Source of the DNA: Coriobacteriia bacterium | GTDB taxonomy: Bacteria > Actinomycetota > Coriobacteriia > Anaerosomatales > PALSA-660 | Reading direction: 5' to 3' | Length of the DNA: 11,162 bases | Assembly: GCA_030652345.1 (NCBI GenBank) | Contig: JAUSAU010000038.1 | Location: 1-11,162 of the forward strand | Shown: positions 9,784 through 11,162 of the stretch, one piece after another | Layout: each line of letters opens with the position of its first letter | Position numbering within the stretch: the stretch's first letter is position 1 | Made by a program: the position numbers and the translations under genes | The notes under the pieces: generated by a model | What the model was told of the DNA's origin: nothing | Databases searched by the model: none | The model's input: the letters and a program-made list of their open reading frames with translations, nothing else

Positions 9784-10239
9784 TCAGCGTGAGCCGGGGG
9801 TGCCTGTCTCGATGTCGGCGATCTCGTCGAGGCGGCGCGTGTGCCGTCCGCCCTCGAACTTCGTGTTGATGAACGTGTCCACGATGCGACCGGCCGTCTC
9901 GACGTCCGTGTAGCGGCCGGCGAGGGTGAGCACGTTCGCATTGTTGTGCATCCGAGCCATCCGGGCGAACTCGGGGTCGCTGATCTGGACGGCCCGGACG
10001 CCGTGGACCTTGTTGGCGGCGATCATCATGCCGAGCCCGGTGCCGCACACCAGGACGCCGAAGTCCGCCTCGCCGGCGGCCACGGCGCGCGCGACCGGCG
10101 CCGCGTAGAGCGGGTAGTCGACCGAGTCCTCGCTCGCGGGCCCGACGTCGGTGACGTCGACTCCGTCGGCGAGCAGCTTCGCCTTGACGGCCTCCTTGAG
10201 GGCATAGCCCGCGTGGTCTGAGCCGATATGGATGCGCAA
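9784..10239 (-). CDS. rpiB: Ribose-5-phosphate isomerase B
   Basis: This cytosolic enzyme interconverts ribose-5-phosphate and ribulose-5-phosphate in the non-oxidative pentose phosphate pathway, feeding PRPP synthesis. The 151-residue protein starts with the family pattern IHIGSDHAGYALK (D8 and H9). The catalytic cysteine is C65 in VCGTGLGMMIAANK. H98 and N99 lie in RMHNNANVLTLAGR, and the C-terminal FEGGRHTRRLDEI is typical. The cysteine identifies the RpiB branch that acts on pentose phosphates. The start is TTG at 10239, fixed by the family N-terminus since no ATG or GTG lies nearby upstream; only a G-run (GGGGGG) serves as a weak ribosome-binding site. A -10-like hexamer lies about 40 bp upstream, so it probably opens the rpiB-glyA-upp-comEB-wecA unit. 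Confidence 0.97.
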   Translation of the reverse strand: MRIHIGSDHAGYALKEAVKAKLLADGVDVTDVGPASEDSVDYPLYAAPVARAVAAGEADFGVLVCGTGLGMMIAANKVHGVRAVQISDPEFARMARMHNNANVLTLAGRYTDVETAGRIVDTFINTKFEGGRHTRRLDEIADIETGTPGSR

Positions 10240-10280
10240 GGTGCCCCCCGGATACGTCGGGAACTTCAGCGTGTGCGGGG

Positions 10281-10286
10281 ATTGTA
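10281..10286 (-). promoter_or_regulatory. -10-like hexamer upstream of rpiB
   Basis: The minus strand reads TACAAT, five of six matches to TATAAT, about 41 bp before the rpiB start. A transcript beginning near 10274 would have a leader of about 35 nt. The -35 position would fall inside the adjacent hairpin and shows no TTGACA-like match, so activity may be weak or need an activator. Confidence 0.35.
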
Positions 10287-10292
10287 CCGCGA

Positions 10293-10319
10293 GAGGCGCC
10301 CCGAAGTGCGGGGCGCCTC
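10293..10319 (-). terminator. Strong 11-bp hairpin between tsaC and rpiB
   Basis: GAGGCGCCCCG (10293-10303) and CGGGGCGCCTC (10309-10319) are perfect inverted repeats, giving an 11-bp stem with a 5-nt loop (CACTT in the minus-strand RNA), 35 bp after the tsaC stop. The position between two groups of genes suggests transcription termination. No U-run follows on either strand, as is frequent for GC-rich organisms, so a pause, processing or stability element is also possible. Confidence 0.6.
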
Positions 10320-10354
10320 ATGTCGGTTCGGTATCGGTCTTTCTCCGCCGCGTA

Positions 10355-10996
10355 CTAGACCCCGACGGCAGCGGTCTCGACGATATCGGTCGCCGGGATG
10401 GCCCCGTCGCGCAGGATCACGGGAGCGGCACCGGTGCAGTCGACCACGGTCGACGCGATGCCGTGGTGCGTCTCGCCGCCGTCGAGTGTCAGGTCGGCGG
10501 CGTGCACGATGCGCTCCTCGAGCTCGTCGAACGAACCGGGCGCATGCTTGCCCGATGTGTTCGCCGACGTCGCGATGATCGGCCCGCCGCTGGCTGCGAG
10601 CAACTCGCGCACGACCTCGTGATCGGGAGAACGCAGTGCGATGGTGCCGCGCTCGTCGGTGAAGTCCTTCGAGACCTGACCCGACGCCTTGACGACCAGC
10701 GAGAGCGGTCCGGGCCAGTACTTCTGCGCGAGACGGTGCGCGTACTCGGGTACCTCGACGCCGTACGTGTCGAGTGCGTCTTCGTGCTCCACAAGCCACG
10801 GGAGGGGCTTGGAGGCCGGACGCAACTTGATGTCGATGATCTCCTGGGGGCCTATGCACGAGGCGGCGAGTGCGCCGATCCCGTACACGGTCTCCGTCGG
10901 GAAGACGACGATTCCGCCGTCGCGGAGTACCGTGGCCGCCAGGTTTATGGCTTCTGCCGAGGGTGCCTCCGGATCGATATGGATGACCTTGCTCAT
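10355..10996 (-). CDS. tsaC: L-threonylcarbamoyladenylate synthase (TsaC/Sua5 YrdC-domain type)
   Basis: This enzyme makes threonylcarbamoyl-AMP from threonine, bicarbonate and ATP, the first step of the t6A37 modification of ANN-decoding tRNAs. The 213-residue protein is a single YrdC domain without the Sua5 C-terminal domain. Motifs include PTETVYGIG at 33-41, the KLRPASKPLPW segment with K57, R59, S62 and K63, SANTSG at 144-149, and STVVDC near 182-187. I chose ATG 10996, which has GGGAG 10 nt upstream and lies 5 bp after the prmC stop. GTG 11005 (three codons earlier) overlaps that stop as GTGA but would have its ribosome-binding site only 1 nt away. The pairing with prmC is conserved in many bacteria. 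Confidence 0.95.
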   Translation of the reverse strand: MSKVIHIDPEAPSAEAINLAATVLRDGGIVVFPTETVYGIGALAASCIGPQEIIDIKLRPASKPLPWLVEHEDALDTYGVEVPEYAHRLAQKYWPGPLSLVVKASGQVSKDFTDERGTIALRSPDHEVVRELLAASGGPIIATSANTSGKHAPGSFDELEERIVHAADLTLDGGETHHGIASTVVDCTGAAPVILRDGAIPATDIVETAAVGV

Positions 10997-11001
10997 CGCT
11001 A

Positions 11002-11162
11002 TCACGCTCCCGTCATTCGTCCGATCGCGATGCGGTCCCGTCCGGTGAGGTCTCTCCTCACCTCACATCTGTCATACCACTCCGACAGCACCTCCGCAGT
11101 ATCTTTCACGAGTTTCGTGTCGGTTTCGATGACGAGCGTACCTCCGGGAGCGAGCCAGAGGT
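11002..11162 (-). CDS. prmC: Peptide chain release factor N5-glutamine methyltransferase, partial (C-terminal end)
   Basis: Only the last 53 codons are inside the window; the gene begins beyond position 11162. The visible part reads LWLAPGGTLVIET, then a charged helix, then RRDLTGRDRIAIGRMTGA and a TGA stop. This matches the C-terminal end of PrmC/HemK methyltransferases (a LxPGGxLxxEI strand and a DLxGRDRxxxGR tail). The full enzyme methylates the GGQ glutamine of release factors 1 and 2 using S-adenosylmethionine; its catalytic NPPY motif would be off-window. Immediate linkage to tsaC supports the call. With so short a fragment another class I methyltransferase cannot be wholly excluded. 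Confidence 0.85.
   Translation of the reverse strand, partial: LWLAPGGTLVIETDTKLVKDTAEVLSEWYDRCEVRRDLTGRDRIAIGRMTGA

Overview
The window is ordinary, well-packed chromosomal DNA from a G+C-rich bacterium (about two thirds G+C by eye, with G or C at most third codon positions). Every recognisable gene is on the minus strand, so transcription runs from high to low coordinates. Gene content and order, the high G+C and the frequent GTG starts fit a deep actinobacterial lineage such as the Coriobacteriia. The b and delta subunits of the ATP synthase are separate genes, not fused as in mycobacteria. The taxonomic call is inference.

Layout in the direction of transcription: the 3' end of prmC (release-factor methylation) and tsaC (threonylcarbamoyl-AMP synthase for tRNA t6A) stand first. 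An 11-bp perfect hairpin and a good -10 hexamer separate them from rpiB (ribose-5-phosphate isomerase B), glyA (serine hydroxymethyltransferase), upp (uracil phosphoribosyltransferase), comEB (dCMP deaminase) and wecA/tagO (polyprenyl-phosphate sugar-1-phosphate transferase). About 290 bp without a convincing gene follows. It holds a 23-nt alternating purine-pyrimidine tract, a UUCG-loop hairpin, a candidate promoter and two tandem leader hairpins. The F-type ATP synthase operon comes next: atpI-like, atpB (a), atpE (c), atpF (b), atpH (delta), atpA (alpha), atpG (gamma) and the first 278 codons of atpD (beta). The window ends inside atpD, so atpC should lie just beyond.

How the genes work together: the atp genes build a membrane F1Fo enzyme. 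Residues in the c and a subunits point to proton rather than sodium coupling. The middle cluster supplies one-carbon units and nucleotides: GlyA makes methylene-tetrahydrofolate, ComEB makes dUMP, and Upp salvages uracil to UMP. WecA starts lipid-linked cell-wall glycopolymer synthesis. TsaC and PrmC serve translation. This order resembles the prmC-tsaC-rpiB-glyA-upp-atp neighbourhood known in Firmicutes.

I found no mobile element, CRISPR array, RNA gene or undescribed multi-gene system. The points worth a second look are small: the start of the AtpI-like gene, the structured DNA between wecA and the atp operon, a short insertion in AtpA, and the translation signals around atpE.
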